In this document: positions 8,157 through 17,667 of the stretch, piece after piece
How the letters are laid out: every line of letters begins with the position of its first letter
Position numbering within the stretch: position 1 is the first letter of the stretch
Source: Arthrobacter psychrochitiniphilus
GTDB taxonomy: Bacteria > Actinomycetota > Actinomycetes > Actinomycetales > Micrococcaceae
Reading direction: 5' to 3'
DNA: 64,000 bases
Assembly: GCF_003185915.1 (NCBI RefSeq)
Contig: NZ_QHLZ01000004.1
Coordinates: 124,001-188,000 of the forward strand
Translations under genes and position numbers: made by a program
Notes under the pieces: generated by a model
What the model saw: only the letters and a program-made list of their open reading frames with translations
What the model was told of the DNA's origin: nothing
The model's database searches: none

Positions 8157-9691
8157 GCAGCAACACTTTTCTGGGCATGCCTACACTTCCGGTTTTTGGA
8201 CACGGTAACCTCAACGCGACCGAGCCGTTTCCGCAGGCCGCGCACCGCGAACTGGGCAATGAGCAGCTGCGTGCCAACCTGGGCCACGCCACCCACACCA
8301 TCCGGGACAAGCGGCTGAAAGTTGTTGCCGAGCTGCCCGACTGGGAAGACATGCGAGATGCTGGCAGCGCCATCAAGAACGCCACCCTGGCGAACCTGCC
8401 GGCCCTGCTGGAACAATTCGAGACGAACTTCACCGCACGCGGCGGGATCATCCACTGGGCCCGCGACGCCAACGAAGCCAACCAGATTGTCACCGCGCTT
8501 ATCCGTGAAACCGGCGAAACCGAGGTTGTCAAGGTCAAGTCCATGGCCACCCAGGAGATTGGCCTCAATGAATACCTCGAAGAGCAGGGCATTGCCGCCT
8601 ATGAGACCGACCTTGCGGAGCTGATAGTCCAGCTCGATCATGACAAGCCCAGCCACATTCTGGTCCCGGCCATCCACAAGAACCGCAGCCAGGTTCGGGA
8701 GATCTTCCTGCGCGAGATGCCTGTTGTGGACCCGAACCTGACTGATGAACCAGCGCGTTTGGCCGAAGCTGCCCGCACGCATCTTCGTAAGAAATTCCTC
8801 TCTGCGAAAGTGGCCATTTCCGGTGCCAACTTCGGTTTGGCGGACACGGGCACCCTGACAGTGGTGGAGTCCGAAGGTAACGGCCGCATGTGCCTTACCC
8901 TGCCGGAAACCCTCATCACCGTCATGGGCATTGAAAAGCTGCTGCCCCGCTGGGAAGACCTGGAAGTGTTCATGCAGTTGCTGCCGCGTTCCTCCACAGG
9001 CGAGAGGATGAACCCTTACACCTCGTTGTGGACCGGCGTCACCCCCGGCGACGGCCCCCAAAACGTGCACCTGGTGATGCTGGATAACGGCCGTACCGCA
9101 GCACTTGCCGACGAGTTCGGCCGGACCGCGCTGAACTGCATCCGCTGCTCGGCGTGCATGAACGTTTGCCCCGTCTACGAACGCACCGGCGGACACGCCT
9201 ACGGTTCCACTTACCCAGGACCCATTGGCGCCATCCTCTCCCCGCTGATGACCGGCATCAAGAGCGAAGAAAATAACTCTCTGCCCTACGCCTCCTCCTT
9301 GTGCGGGGCCTGCTTTGACGCCTGCCCGGTGAAGATCAACATCCCCGAAATCCTTGTCCACCTGCGCGGCGAGGACGTTGACTCCCAACGTGCAAAGCTC
9401 AAGGTCCCCAGCCAGATGGACCTCATGATGAAGGGCGCCGAGTGGGCGTTTTCCTCCGGTGCGCACCTGAATCTGCTGGAAAAAGGGCTGCCTCTGGGCA
9501 AGTTTGCCGCCGGCCGCGACAAGGTCATCAAGAAGCTTCCCGGACTGGCTGGTGGGTGGACGCAAAGCAGGGATATACCCGCACCGCCGAGCCAGTCATT
9601 TCGCCAATGGTGGGCCAAGGAACACCAGCCAGGTGCCGCCGCGATACCCGGAAACAGCAGCGCTGGAACCACAGAAGGGGAGCAGGCATGA
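8153..9691 (+). CDS. lutB: L-lactate utilisation protein B (iron-sulfur, LUD domain)
   Basis: A 512-residue protein. The N-terminal ~300 residues form the LUD domain (NAGSAIKNATL-like start, later VSGANFGLADTGTL variant and PRSSTGERMNPY). A ferredoxin-type two-[4Fe-4S] domain follows: CIRCSACMNVCPVYERTGG near 329 and CGACFDACPVKINIPE near 383, and a DUF3390-like tail ends the protein. It transfers electrons within the LutABC complex. Start ATGA overlaps the lutA stop, and its own stop overlaps lutC, giving a strictly coupled lutABC operon. Confidence 0.9.
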   Translation: MSSNTFLGMPTLPVFGHGNLNATEPFPQAAHRELGNEQLRANLGHATHTIRDKRLKVVAELPDWEDMRDAGSAIKNATLANLPALLEQFETNFTARGGIIHWARDANEANQIVTALIRETGETEVVKVKSMATQEIGLNEYLEEQGIAAYETDLAELIVQLDHDKPSHILVPAIHKNRSQVREIFLREMPVVDPNLTDEPARLAEAARTHLRKKFLSAKVAISGANFGLADTGTLTVVESEGNGRMCLTLPETLITVMGIEKLLPRWEDLEVFMQLLPRSSTGERMNPYTSLWTGVTPGDGPQNVHLVMLDNGRTAALADEFGRTALNCIRCSACMNVCPVYERTGGHAYGSTYPGPIGAILSPLMTGIKSEENNSLPYASSLCGACFDACPVKINIPEILVHLRGEDVDSQRAKLKVPSQMDLMMKGAEWAFSSGAHLNLLEKGLPLGKFAAGRDKVIKKLPGLAGGWTQSRDIPAPPSQSFRQWWAKEHQPGAAAIPGNSSAGTTEGEQA

Positions 9692-10338
9692 GCGCCCGCG
9701 AAGAGATCATGACCAGGATCAAATCGGCACTGCGCGATGCACCCGAGACTCCCGTGGTGCCACGCGAGTACCGCCGCGCCTCGAACATGAGCGCGGAGCA
9801 GCGGCTCGAGCAACTCGTAGAGCGGCTCATCGACTACAAGGCGAACGTGTTCCTCACGCCCGCCGCTGAGGCCCCGGCGCGCCTGGCGGAACTGCTGGCC
9901 GGATCGGCCTCGATTGTGGTGCCGCACGGCCTGCCCCAGGCGTGGCTTTCCCGGCTCAAAGACGTTGCTGTGAAGAACGACGCCGGGGCGCTGGCTATCC
10001 ATGTTGACTCACCCGAGCATCGCCTCACCACCGCCGAGTTGGATGCCGTGGACGCCGTGGTAACTGCTTCGGCTGTGGCAGTTTCAGAGACCGGGACCAT
10101 CATGCTTGACGGCAGTGAGGATCAGGGCCGGCGCATCATCTCACTGGTTCCGGACCGGCACATATGTCTCCTGACGGTGGTCCAAATTGTGGAGGTGCTG
10201 CCCGAGGCCATTGCGCGCCTGGAAGCCACCCGCCCGCAGACGTGGATCAGCGGGCCTAGCGCCACGAGTGATATTGAGCTTGAACGGGTTGAGGGTGTCC
10301 ACGGTCCGCGCACGCTGGATGTCATCATCCTGACATAA
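9688..10338 (+). CDS. lutC: L-lactate utilisation protein C (LUD domain)
   Basis: A 216-residue LUD-domain protein, third gene of lutABC. The N-terminus MSAREEIMTRIKSAL is typical, and the C-terminal part holds AVSETGTIMLDG, PDRHICLL and the conserved SATSDIELERVEGVHGPR. The ATG at 9688 overlaps the lutB TGA; a longer upstream in-frame extension lies inside lutB and is rejected. LutC is required for L-lactate oxidation, and its exact role in the complex is not known from sequence. Confidence 0.9.
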   Translation: MSAREEIMTRIKSALRDAPETPVVPREYRRASNMSAEQRLEQLVERLIDYKANVFLTPAAEAPARLAELLAGSASIVVPHGLPQAWLSRLKDVAVKNDAGALAIHVDSPEHRLTTAELDAVDAVVTASAVAVSETGTIMLDGSEDQGRRIISLVPDRHICLLTVVQIVEVLPEAIARLEATRPQTWISGPSATSDIELERVEGVHGPRTLDVIILT

Positions 10339-10408
10339 GCCAGGACGCTCCGCGGCTCCGGCGTACTTCCCCTCGACAGTGCCCGGCGGTGGTGGGAGCA
10401 TGGCCCCT

Positions 10409-10918
10409 ATGGAAACTTCGCAGCTCTTGGAAGATGCTTTTGGTCGGATTGACACAATTGTCTCTGCGGTTCTGGACGGGCTGAGCCCGGAGCGGGCGAA
10501 TTGGCGGCCCGGTGGTACAGGCAATTTCATCGCATGGCTCGTATGGCATCTAAGCCGGGCACAGGACGAGCAGATTGCCAACGTTTCGGGCCTGGAGCCT
10601 GTCTGGAGCAAGGGCGGCTATGCTGAGATTTTCGGCTTTGGGCTTGACCCTGCCGATCACGGCTATGGGCACACGTCGGCGCAGGTGGATGCGGTGCGTG
10701 TACAGTCTTTGGCTCTCCTGCAGGAGTACCACCACAACGTCCTAGCTCAGAGCCTGGATTACGTCCGGGAACTGTCCAATTTTGAGCTGGATCGGGTGGT
10801 GGACACAAGGTGGAACCCACCCGTCACGCTGGCGGTCCGCCTCGTCAGCATTGTCGATGACTGCGTACAGCACGGTGGGCAGGCGGCCTACGTCAAGGGC
10901 CTGCCCACCACGCTCTGA
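10409..10918 (+). CDS. DinB-family protein (DUF664-like)
   Basis: A 169-residue four-helix-bundle protein of the DinB/YfiT superfamily. The metal-site His positions are suggested by WLVWHLSRAQDEQ (His near 48) and the late VDDCVQHGGQAAYVKGL (His near 157). Members include thiol transferases that use mycothiol or bacillithiol, and actinobacterial members are often mycothiol-dependent; that function is only inferred. An ATG nine bases upstream (10400) follows GGTGGGAG too closely, while the ATG at 10409 has better spacing. It lies 70 bp after lutC and may be read through from that operon. A convergent terminator follows. Confidence 0.75.
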   Translation: METSQLLEDAFGRIDTIVSAVLDGLSPERANWRPGGTGNFIAWLVWHLSRAQDEQIANVSGLEPVWSKGGYAEIFGFGLDPADHGYGHTSAQVDAVRVQSLALLQEYHHNVLAQSLDYVRELSNFELDRVVDTRWNPPVTLAVRLVSIVDDCVQHGGQAAYVKGLPTTL

Positions 10919-10960
10919 CGCGGATCTGCGCAGGATCTGCGCCGGAGCAAAAAACACAAA

Positions 10961-11006
10961 AGCGCAGCTTCCCCCGGCGTGTGTGGCTGCCAAGGGAAGC
11001 TGCGCT
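10961..11006. terminator. Bidirectional terminator between dinB-like and MFS genes
   Basis: A perfect 13-bp stem, AGCGCAGCTTCCC with its complement, encloses a 20-base loop. It is A-rich on the left side, so it has a T tract for the minus-strand MFS transcript. Confidence 0.75.
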
Positions 11007-11021
11007 GTCAAAGCCGCTACG

Positions 11022-12491
11022 TTAGGCGACGGGCACGCCCGACTTGGCGGCCGGCGTCGTGCCATGAGCTGGTGCATGGGAGGGCGCCGCACCTCCTGTG
11101 GGGATGCAGGCGGCGAGCACGGCCGAGGCCACAGCAGCGCCGATGGCCAGCAGGAATGTCACGCGGAACGCATCCATGGTGGGCAATGAGTACGGGCCAA
11201 GCTGCATGCTCATGGAGGCCAGCACCACCGTGATGACGGCGGCTGAACTGGACGTTCCGATGGCACGCATTAAAGAGTTGAGGCCATTTGCTGCGGCTGT
11301 TTCGGTAATGGGCACGGCGCCCATGATGAGGGCGGGCATGGCGGCGAAGGCAAGGCCCAGGCCGGCGCTGATCACCATGGAAGCGACGATGATTTCCCAT
11401 ACGGCGCCGTTGAGGAACAGGGCGACGACATATCCGGCTGCGATAACGAGGGCACCCAATGTCAGGGTCACCTTCGGACCGCGGCGTGCGGAGAGCTTCG
11501 CCGAGACGGGGGAGAGCAGCATCATGACAATGCCGCCCGGTGCCAGCGCCAGGCCTGCCTGGATCATGGTCAGTTCAAGCCCATAACCGGTTGCGGCCGG
11601 GGCCATCAGGAGCTGGATGAAAATCAGCGACATGCCGTACATGGCGAAGCCGATCATGATGGAGGAGAGGTTTGTCAGCAGTACTCGCGGACGCGCCGAA
11701 ACCCGCAGGTCAACGAGTGCGTTGGTGGTGCGAAGCTGGTAGAAGCCCCAGACGAGCAAGACGACCACTGACGCGACAAACATGCCGATGGTTAGGGGGC
11801 TGTCCCAGCCCCATTCACTGCCCTTGGTGACAGGTACAAGCAGTGCAACCAGACCTACCGCCAGTCCGGCAGCGCCCCAGCCATCAAAACGGCCGGGTGT
11901 GAAAACGGGGGATTCGGGCAGAACAAAGGCTATGAGCAGCGTGCAGGCAAGGCCCAGCCCCGCCGCAACCCAGAAGAGTATGTGCCAGTTGGCGGTTTGG
12001 GCAATCAAGGCGGACAACGGGATACCGATGGCCCCGCCCACACCCATGGTGGCGCTCATGGTGGCGATGGCAGGCCCCACCTTTGCCGGCGGCAGCTCAT
12101 CACGCATGATGCTGATACCCAACGGGATGGCTCCCATGGCCAGTCCCTGAAGTGTGCGTCCCACTACGATGATCGAGAGCGAATCACTTAGAGCACACAG
12201 CACTGAGCCAACCACCATGGCTAGCAAGCTCAGGATCAGGATTCGGCGCTTGCCGAACATGTCACCTAGACGTCCGCTGATGGGCGTCACTACAGCGCCG
12301 GCCACCAGCGTTGCTGTGATGGCCCAGGAGGCATCAGTGGCGGAGGCGTTGAGGAACTTAGGCAGCTCGGGAATCAGCGGAATGATCAACGTTTGCATGA
12401 GCGAGACAACAATGCCGCAAAACGCCAACGTTGCAACAATCATGGCCGGTGAAGGTGTGCGGGTGGAACTTTTGTTTTTACTACTGAACAC
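11022..12491 (-). CDS. MFS drug:H+ antiporter (14-TM, EmrB/QacA type)
   Basis: A 489-residue membrane transporter with about 14 hydrophobic helices. Helices 1-4 contain the DHA2-type motifs: the loop GRLGDMFGKRRIL (motif A) near residue 75, LGISIMRDELP in helix 4 and a repeated Gly/Pro helix-5 motif (IGIPLSALIA). It probably exports a hydrophobic toxic compound using the proton gradient. The GTG at 12491 follows CGGGAG and removes an unlikely N-terminal extension that would run through the operator. Divergent from a MarR regulator and separated by an 18-bp-armed palindrome, so it is almost certainly repressed by it. Confidence 0.85.
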   Translation of the reverse strand: MFSSKNKSSTRTPSPAMIVATLAFCGIVVSLMQTLIIPLIPELPKFLNASATDASWAITATLVAGAVVTPISGRLGDMFGKRRILILSLLAMVVGSVLCALSDSLSIIVVGRTLQGLAMGAIPLGISIMRDELPPAKVGPAIATMSATMGVGGAIGIPLSALIAQTANWHILFWVAAGLGLACTLLIAFVLPESPVFTPGRFDGWGAAGLAVGLVALLVPVTKGSEWGWDSPLTIGMFVASVVVLLVWGFYQLRTTNALVDLRVSARPRVLLTNLSSIMIGFAMYGMSLIFIQLLMAPAATGYGLELTMIQAGLALAPGGIVMMLLSPVSAKLSARRGPKVTLTLGALVIAAGYVVALFLNGAVWEIIVASMVISAGLGLAFAAMPALIMGAVPITETAAANGLNSLMRAIGTSSSAAVITVVLASMSMQLGPYSLPTMDAFRVTFLLAIGAAVASAVLAACIPTGGAAPSHAPAHGTTPAAKSGVPVA

Positions 12492-12509
12492 TGGGCTCCC
12501 GATAAAATC

Positions 12510-12552
12510 AATCTTGTGTATGATGCAATAAGTATGCATCATACACAAGATT
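12510..12552. promoter_or_regulatory. MarR operator: 18-bp perfect inverted repeat
   Basis: AATCTTGTGTATGATGCA and its exact complement flank a 7-base spacer (12528-12534). The element sits between the divergent MFS and MarR starts and covers the likely -10 hexamers of both (TATGAT-like on each strand). The inner portion has the length of a normal MarR site; the total length of 43 bp is unusual and could hold two dimers. Confidence 0.85.
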
Positions 12553-12558
12553 ATCGAG

Positions 12559-13035
12559 ATGAGGATTGTGCGACACGAAGAAAAGGTGCTGGAACAGCTC
12601 GAATATGAGCTGATGTTGCTGGCTCGGCATGCTCTGCGCCCGTATCACCGGCACGAGGAAGTCCTCGACCGCTCGGCCATGGTCCTCCTGAGTTGGCTGG
12701 AAAATGTTACCCCCATGACGCTCAAGGAGCTGGCCGCGGCGCTCCGGTTGGATGCCTCCACTGTGCACCGTCAGGTGGCGGCACTGCTGCGCACTGAATT
12801 GCTCGCCTATGCCCCAAATACAAGCGGCGAGGTGGCCCGCCGTGTGACGCCCACACCAGCCGGGATTGCTGCCATGAAGGCGACGCGCACTATCCATGCC
12901 CAAGGTATTGAGCGGGTTATGGAGGAGTGGCCGGTGGCGCGCCGGGCACAGTTTCTGGCCGGACTCCAGGAGTTTAACAGCGATGTTGAGCGGCTGGAAG
13001 GTAGCCCCTGGCCGCGCGGCGCCGTCACATCGTGA
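12559..13035 (+). CDS. MarR-family transcriptional regulator
   Basis: A 158-residue winged-helix protein. Residues ~45-105 hold the MarR fold: LKELAAALRLDASTVHRQVAALL is the recognition region and VARRVTPTPAGIAA is the wing. Such proteins bind palindromes as dimers and release on binding aromatic ligands. The start could be the ATG at 12559 or a GTG at 12568 that follows GATGAGG. It is encoded next to its likely operator and most likely represses both itself and the divergent MFS pump. Confidence 0.85.
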   Translation: MRIVRHEEKVLEQLEYELMLLARHALRPYHRHEEVLDRSAMVLLSWLENVTPMTLKELAAALRLDASTVHRQVAALLRTELLAYAPNTSGEVARRVTPTPAGIAAMKATRTIHAQGIERVMEEWPVARRAQFLAGLQEFNSDVERLEGSPWPRGAVTS

Positions 13036-13213
13036 TTTTCCTTACATATTTACTTTTTCCGGCCTAGGCTGGGCTTTACTCCATCGTCCCTGCTCTCGCC
13101 ACGTAAGTAGTTGTGTGCGTGGCAGTTGCCTGTAGCGGCCGTTGGGGGTGTGTCTCGTTGCACTAGAGGGCGTCAAGTGCCGCCTTCTGAACTAACAGAT
13201 AGGAAGCATATCC

Positions 13214-14425
13214 ATGTCAGGAAACAAAGCCGTTGCCTACAAGGGACCCGGAGTGGTTGAGGTCATTGACATTGACTACCCCACATTTGAGCTCAAGGAC
13301 GGGCCGGGCGTCAACCCGGCAAATGTGGGACGCAAGGTTCCCCACGGCGTCATTTTGCGCACAGTGGCCACTAACATTTGTGGCTCGGATCAGCACATGG
13401 TCAGGGGACGCACCACAGCTCCTGCTGATCTGGTCCTGGGCCACGAAATCACCGGCGAGGTCGTTGAAGTGGGCCCCGACGTCGAATTTATCAAGGTTGG
13501 CGACATCTGCTCCGTCCCCTTCAACATTGCCTGTGGCCGGTGCCGGAACTGTAAGGAGCGCAAGACCGGCATCTGTCTGAACGTCAACCCTGACCGCCCG
13601 GGCAGTGCCTACGGTTATGTGGACATGGGCGGCTGGGTAGGCGGGCAGGCCGAGTACGTGCTGGTCCCTTACGCCGACTGGAACCTTTTGAAGTTCCCGG
13701 ACCGGGATCAAGCACTTGAGAAGATGCTGGATCTGACCATGCTCTCCGACATTTTTCCGACAGGGTTCCACGGTGCGGTAACGGCCGGGGTAGGGGTTGG
13801 TTCCACGGTCTACATTGCCGGTGCCGGACCCGTGGGCCTTGCCGCAGCCACCTCAGCACATTTGCTGGGTGCCGCCGTGGTCATTGTTGGAGACATGAAT
13901 GCGGAGAGGTTGGCGCAGGCGCGCACATTTGGTTGCGAGACTATTGACCTATCCAATGGCGATCCAGGGTCTCAAATTGAGCAACTGCTGGGTGTTCCAG
14001 AGGTTGACTGTGCTGTAGATGCTGTTGGCTTCGAGGCGAAGGGTCACGGTCATGGGGCGGGGGAGGCTCCGGCCACCGTGCTGAACTCGCTCATGGACAT
14101 CACCGCGGCAGGTGGTTCCTTGGGCATTCCGGGACTCTACGTGACAGGCGATCCCGGCGGCATCGATGCGGCAGCGCAGAAGGGCGCGTTGAGTCTGAGT
14201 TTGGGCACAGGCTGGGCCAAGTCGCTAGCCTTCACTACGGGGCAGTGCCCTGTGATGAAGTACAACCGCGGCCTCATGATGGCGATCTTGCATGACAAGG
14301 TCTCCATTGCCAAGAACGTCAACGCCCAGGCGATCTCGCTCACCGATGCGCCGCGCGGCTATGCCGAGTTCGACGCCGGTGCGGCCACCAAGTATGTCCT
14401 GAACCCTAACGGGTACCTGGACTAA
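13214..14425 (+). CDS. fdhA: Glutathione-independent formaldehyde dehydrogenase
   Basis: A 403-residue zinc-dependent medium-chain dehydrogenase that oxidises formaldehyde to formate with bound NAD, without a thiol cofactor. Visible: ICGSDQHMVRGRTTAP with catalytic-zinc Cys near 56, the GHEITGEV His near 78, structural-zinc Cys cluster CGRCRNCKERKTGIC (about 109-123), GYVDMGGWVGGQAEYVLVP typical of this subfamily, and the Rossmann motif GAGPVGLAA (about 202-210). It is close to the Pseudomonas putida enzyme as I recall it. AGGAAG precedes the start. It is monocistronic and bounded by a terminator. Confidence 0.9.
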   Translation: MSGNKAVAYKGPGVVEVIDIDYPTFELKDGPGVNPANVGRKVPHGVILRTVATNICGSDQHMVRGRTTAPADLVLGHEITGEVVEVGPDVEFIKVGDICSVPFNIACGRCRNCKERKTGICLNVNPDRPGSAYGYVDMGGWVGGQAEYVLVPYADWNLLKFPDRDQALEKMLDLTMLSDIFPTGFHGAVTAGVGVGSTVYIAGAGPVGLAAATSAHLLGAAVVIVGDMNAERLAQARTFGCETIDLSNGDPGSQIEQLLGVPEVDCAVDAVGFEAKGHGHGAGEAPATVLNSLMDITAAGGSLGIPGLYVTGDPGGIDAAAQKGALSLSLGTGWAKSLAFTTGQCPVMKYNRGLMMAILHDKVSIAKNVNAQAISLTDAPRGYAEFDAGAATKYVLNPNGYLD

Positions 14426-14439
14426 GTCAGGCGGTGACC

Positions 14440-14476
14440 GCTGGCCCGGGAAACGCGTTTCGTTGCCCGGGCCAGC
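14440..14476. terminator. Bidirectional terminator between fdhA and the Stealth gene
   Basis: A perfect 11-bp stem (GCTGGCCCGGG and complement) with further partial pairing inside the 15-base loop lies between convergent genes. Confidence 0.65.
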
Positions 14477-14486
14477 TTGCATCCGG

Positions 14487-16055
14487 TTACTTTTCCCACG
14501 GCGCTTTGAAGGGGAAGTAGTCCTCTAGGAAATCTGTGACAAGTTTCCGGCGCAATTCTGGTATGGCATCGCCGAAGCTGCCGTCATTGAGGCACAGAAA
14601 GTCCGCAGTGCGCCGGGCCAGCACGTGCGGGAGTTGGGTCAGGCCAGCCATGTTGGCGGTGTCCACATAGATACCCCTGCCATCCTTGTGCATGACCGCC
14701 CGGCCGGTCAGCAAGGCGTAGTAATGGTAGAGCGAATTCGTCACGGAAATATTATTGGCAGCCCTGAAGGTGCTGGCCGCGGTTGCCGCAAACTCGGGCT
14801 CAAATTCCTTGTTCAATTGGGTCAGGACGGACCTGCGCAAGGGGGCCGCGCTGTGTTCCAAGTGGCGGGTTGTGAAGGCGCCGAATCGATCCAATAAAAG
14901 CCTACGGTTGACCCGGGCTGAATTCTCAAAGCCGCTTCGTTCTTGGGCGCTTTCGCCCAGACCAATGCGGTTGGGGGAAAGCATGAAACGGCTGATGCCC
15001 CCTGGCGTGAAAAAGAGCTCGGGTGAGAGTGGGCGAGCAAAAAACATGTCGTCATTGGAATATAGAAAATGCTCGGCCAACCCCTCGATGTGATGCAGCT
15101 GTGATTCCACGGCCATGGAGTTGTGGGTTGGCAACACGGAAGGGTCCGCGAAGTGCTCGTGGCTGCGGACCAGCGTGATCTTTGGATGATCGTTTAGCCA
15201 AGCCGGTGCGGCTGAGTCTGTAGCGATGAAAATTCGACGAATCCACGGGGCAAACATATGCACCGAACGGAGGGCATACTTTAGCTCATCCACTTGCCGG
15301 AAACGCGATTCATGATCGTCGCCCTCGCCTAGTACGGCTCCAGATTCAAGCTCACGCCGGGCGGCCTGGTAGTCCTCGGAGCTGCCGTCAACCCACGAAA
15401 ACACCATGTCTATCTCAAAGTTGATGTCAAAGACGTGGGGTGCAAGCATGTTTTCAATGGTGGGCCAGCTCCGGCCGTACCGCGTGAGCGTAGCCGGAAC
15501 AAAGTCCCGGCGTTCGATGCTGGTGCGGGTGAGAGCGTTGGTGGCAGGGGGAAATATGTGGGCGTCAGAGTAGTCCCAAAATTCAAGTTGAATGGCACCT
15601 GCGGCGCCGTAATACAGGCCGCCCCGGGGTTCTACGCGTGGCCGGTACAGCCGAATGATTAGGGCTTCTGGATCAGTAGATAGAGCACCGTCGGCGAGCA
15701 GCACTGTGGATTTTTTCTTAGCCACGGTTCGGGCGTAGAACGGTTCATTCCGGAACCCGAGCGCCAAGGAGTGCTCCACGCCAGCCCGTAGGGCAGAGTT
15801 GATAGCGAGCACGGGGCGGTTATCTTCTCCTCGAACCAAGAGGTACTCGATGGAGCATGCATCGAGGGCGTCACGAACAGCCAATAGATCGGCCACTGTG
15901 GCGTCCTGCGGCAATACGGGGTTTTTGTGGTCTGCGCCGTTGATCAGCGCCAGCATGCCACGGTGCTTCACCACATCGTCACGGCGCAGAATGACTGAGC
16001 TGGCGTTACTTTCGGATAGGGGTGAGCAGTGTTGGGGCTGGTTGGCGCTGTTCAA
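14487..16055 (-). CDS. Stealth-family sugar phosphotransferase
   Basis: A 522-residue protein with all four Stealth regions in order: CR1 IDMVFSWVDGSSEDY (about 235), CR2 RFRQVDELKYALRSVH (about 280), CR3 LPTHNSMAVESQLHHI followed by FLYSNDDMFF (about 350-380), and CR4 near the C-terminus. The family moves hexose-1-phosphate from nucleotide sugars onto cell-surface polysaccharide, as in capsule polymerases and GlcNAc-1-phosphotransferase. The TTG at 16055 has GGAG seven bases upstream; another TTG at 16076 lacks one. No capsule, teichoic-acid or export genes lie nearby, so its acceptor is unknown. Confidence 0.85.
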   Translation of the reverse strand: MNSANQPQHCSPLSESNASSVILRRDDVVKHRGMLALINGADHKNPVLPQDATVADLLAVRDALDACSIEYLLVRGEDNRPVLAINSALRAGVEHSLALGFRNEPFYARTVAKKKSTVLLADGALSTDPEALIIRLYRPRVEPRGGLYYGAAGAIQLEFWDYSDAHIFPPATNALTRTSIERRDFVPATLTRYGRSWPTIENMLAPHVFDINFEIDMVFSWVDGSSEDYQAARRELESGAVLGEGDDHESRFRQVDELKYALRSVHMFAPWIRRIFIATDSAAPAWLNDHPKITLVRSHEHFADPSVLPTHNSMAVESQLHHIEGLAEHFLYSNDDMFFARPLSPELFFTPGGISRFMLSPNRIGLGESAQERSGFENSARVNRRLLLDRFGAFTTRHLEHSAAPLRRSVLTQLNKEFEPEFAATAASTFRAANNISVTNSLYHYYALLTGRAVMHKDGRGIYVDTANMAGLTQLPHVLARRTADFLCLNDGSFGDAIPELRRKLVTDFLEDYFPFKAPWEK

Positions 16056-16130
16056 GGGACGGCTCCGAATTGGCAAGAAAGAGATGGGCCGGCGGGCAAT
16101 AACCCACTTGCGAGTCTATCGCCCTGCGGA

Positions 16131-17525
16131 CTACCGCATGGGCACTTGCCCCATCCGGAACACATGAGAGGGATCGAAGTGTTCGGCTAGCCCCGACAGT
16201 CGCTCTAGAACCGGTGCCGTATAGCTTGTGGCAAAGCCAGCCTGTCCCTCGCTCGAGGCGAAGTTGGGCAGCGTGCCACCATGTGCCCACGGAGACATAT
16301 GTTCGCGCTCCCCGGCCGCGTGTGTGGCAAGCGCCGGTAAGTCCGGTGGCGGTGCCGCGGCCACGGTTGAGAGTCCAAATTCGGCATCACGGTGGCACAG
16401 GGCGCTGGGAATCTCGGGCTCTTGGGAGAGCAACCCACCGAACTGGCGGATTTCCACCATGAGTTGCGGGGAATCAGAGTCCGGCCCGGCCACGTTGAGA
16501 AGGGTTTGTGCTGCTGCGGCATCGAAGGTGGCCAACAAGGCTGAACCTTCCGTGGCTGGTAGGGCGTCCTCGGGGTCGGAATGCACCAGGCCAATCATGG
16601 AGGAAGGCATGGGCCCCACAGCATCCTTGAGCATCGGCGCAACGGAACGCAACGGCGCAAGCCAGCGAGCGCCGTCGTCCGGTTTTCCGGCAAAAACATA
16701 CCGCACCGCAATGGTGAACTTGCCGGCGATGGGTTCGGGCACTCCCGGCAGGGGCGGCATTTGCATCAGAGCCACCGAGGTGGTTGCGGCCGCTGTCAGC
16801 GTGGATCTCCATTCCGTCCAGGCGTGCAGGATATCGGAGACGTGGTGCGTGTCGAAGAACAGTGCACCGGCATAGATCATGGGCAGTGGGAGCAACTCGA
16901 ATTCCATGCCGGTGATGATGCCCAGTGAGCCTTTGCCGCCACGCAGCCCCTAGAATAGTTCGGGCTCGTCGGTTGCGGTGGCGTGGTGCAAGGCGCCGTC
17001 GCCGGTCACAACATTGATGGAGCGGACCCTATCCGAGGCTGCCCCGTATGTCCGCGCCATGGGGCCGATCCCGCCGCCGCTGGTGTACCCGGCCACACTG
17101 ACGCCAGGTGCGGAGCCGCACAATCCCGCCAAGCCGAGGCCTTCGCACTCGCTCAGTACGGTTTTCCAAGTGACGCCGGCGCCGGTGGAGGCTGTCTGGG
17201 TGTCAGTGTTGATGGTGCACTCATCTAGTGCGCGGGTGTGGATGAGTAAGGCCCCTGCCATGTCGCTGGCGACCCCGTGCCCCGTGGCTTGGGCGGTGAC
17301 CGGGAGACCGTTGGCGGCGGCGAACTTCACCGACTCCACCACGTCCTGTGGGTTGCACGCCTCCACCTCTGCTGCCGGGCAGGTAAAGACGGCCATGTTC
17401 CAAGGTGTGGCGAGTTCGGCGTAGTGAGGGTCGATGGGTTCGTAGAGTGGCCCGGAGAGACGGTGGCGCAGTGAGTCAAAATCAGGGCCTGCGCCGGATG
17501 GTGTCTGTGTTGATGCTGTGTGCAT
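16131..17525 (-). pseudogene. FAD-binding BBE-type oxidoreductase interrupted by an amber codon
   Basis: Read through, this encodes about 464 residues of a berberine-bridge-like flavoprotein. The N-terminal half carries the FAD/PCMH region with ATGHGVASDMAGALLIHT and YTSGGGIGPMARTYG. The second half begins GLRGGKGSLGIITGMEFELL and ends with the short BBE-type tail. The two halves are in the same frame and are separated only by a TAG at 16950-16952, exactly where the family has Trp in the motif ELFWGLRGG. TGG to TAG is a single substitution, so the gene is probably a recent nonsense pseudogene; a sequencing error is the alternative. The 5' half could still make a 191-residue fragment. Confidence 0.85.
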
Positions 17526-17667
17526 GCTGATCCTCCGTGGGTTGGCCGCTGCTAAACGCTACGACCCCCCAGGGCGGCCTCTTTCCAGCGTGCCACTTTG
17601 CACCGACTCTGACTAGATGTTGTGTCTGACTTTGTGGCACATTTCTGGTACGACGGCGGAGCCCCTG

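Noticed and set aside
8102..9565. 487-codon minus-strand open frame
   Set aside because: Exactly opposite lutB, which has clear iron-sulfur motifs and coupled overlaps on both sides; the antisense frame has no recognisable domain.
16950..16952. Pyrrolysine or other recoding of the amber codon
   Set aside because: The expected residue is a conserved Trp and no recoding machinery is seen, so a nonsense mutation or sequence error is simpler.
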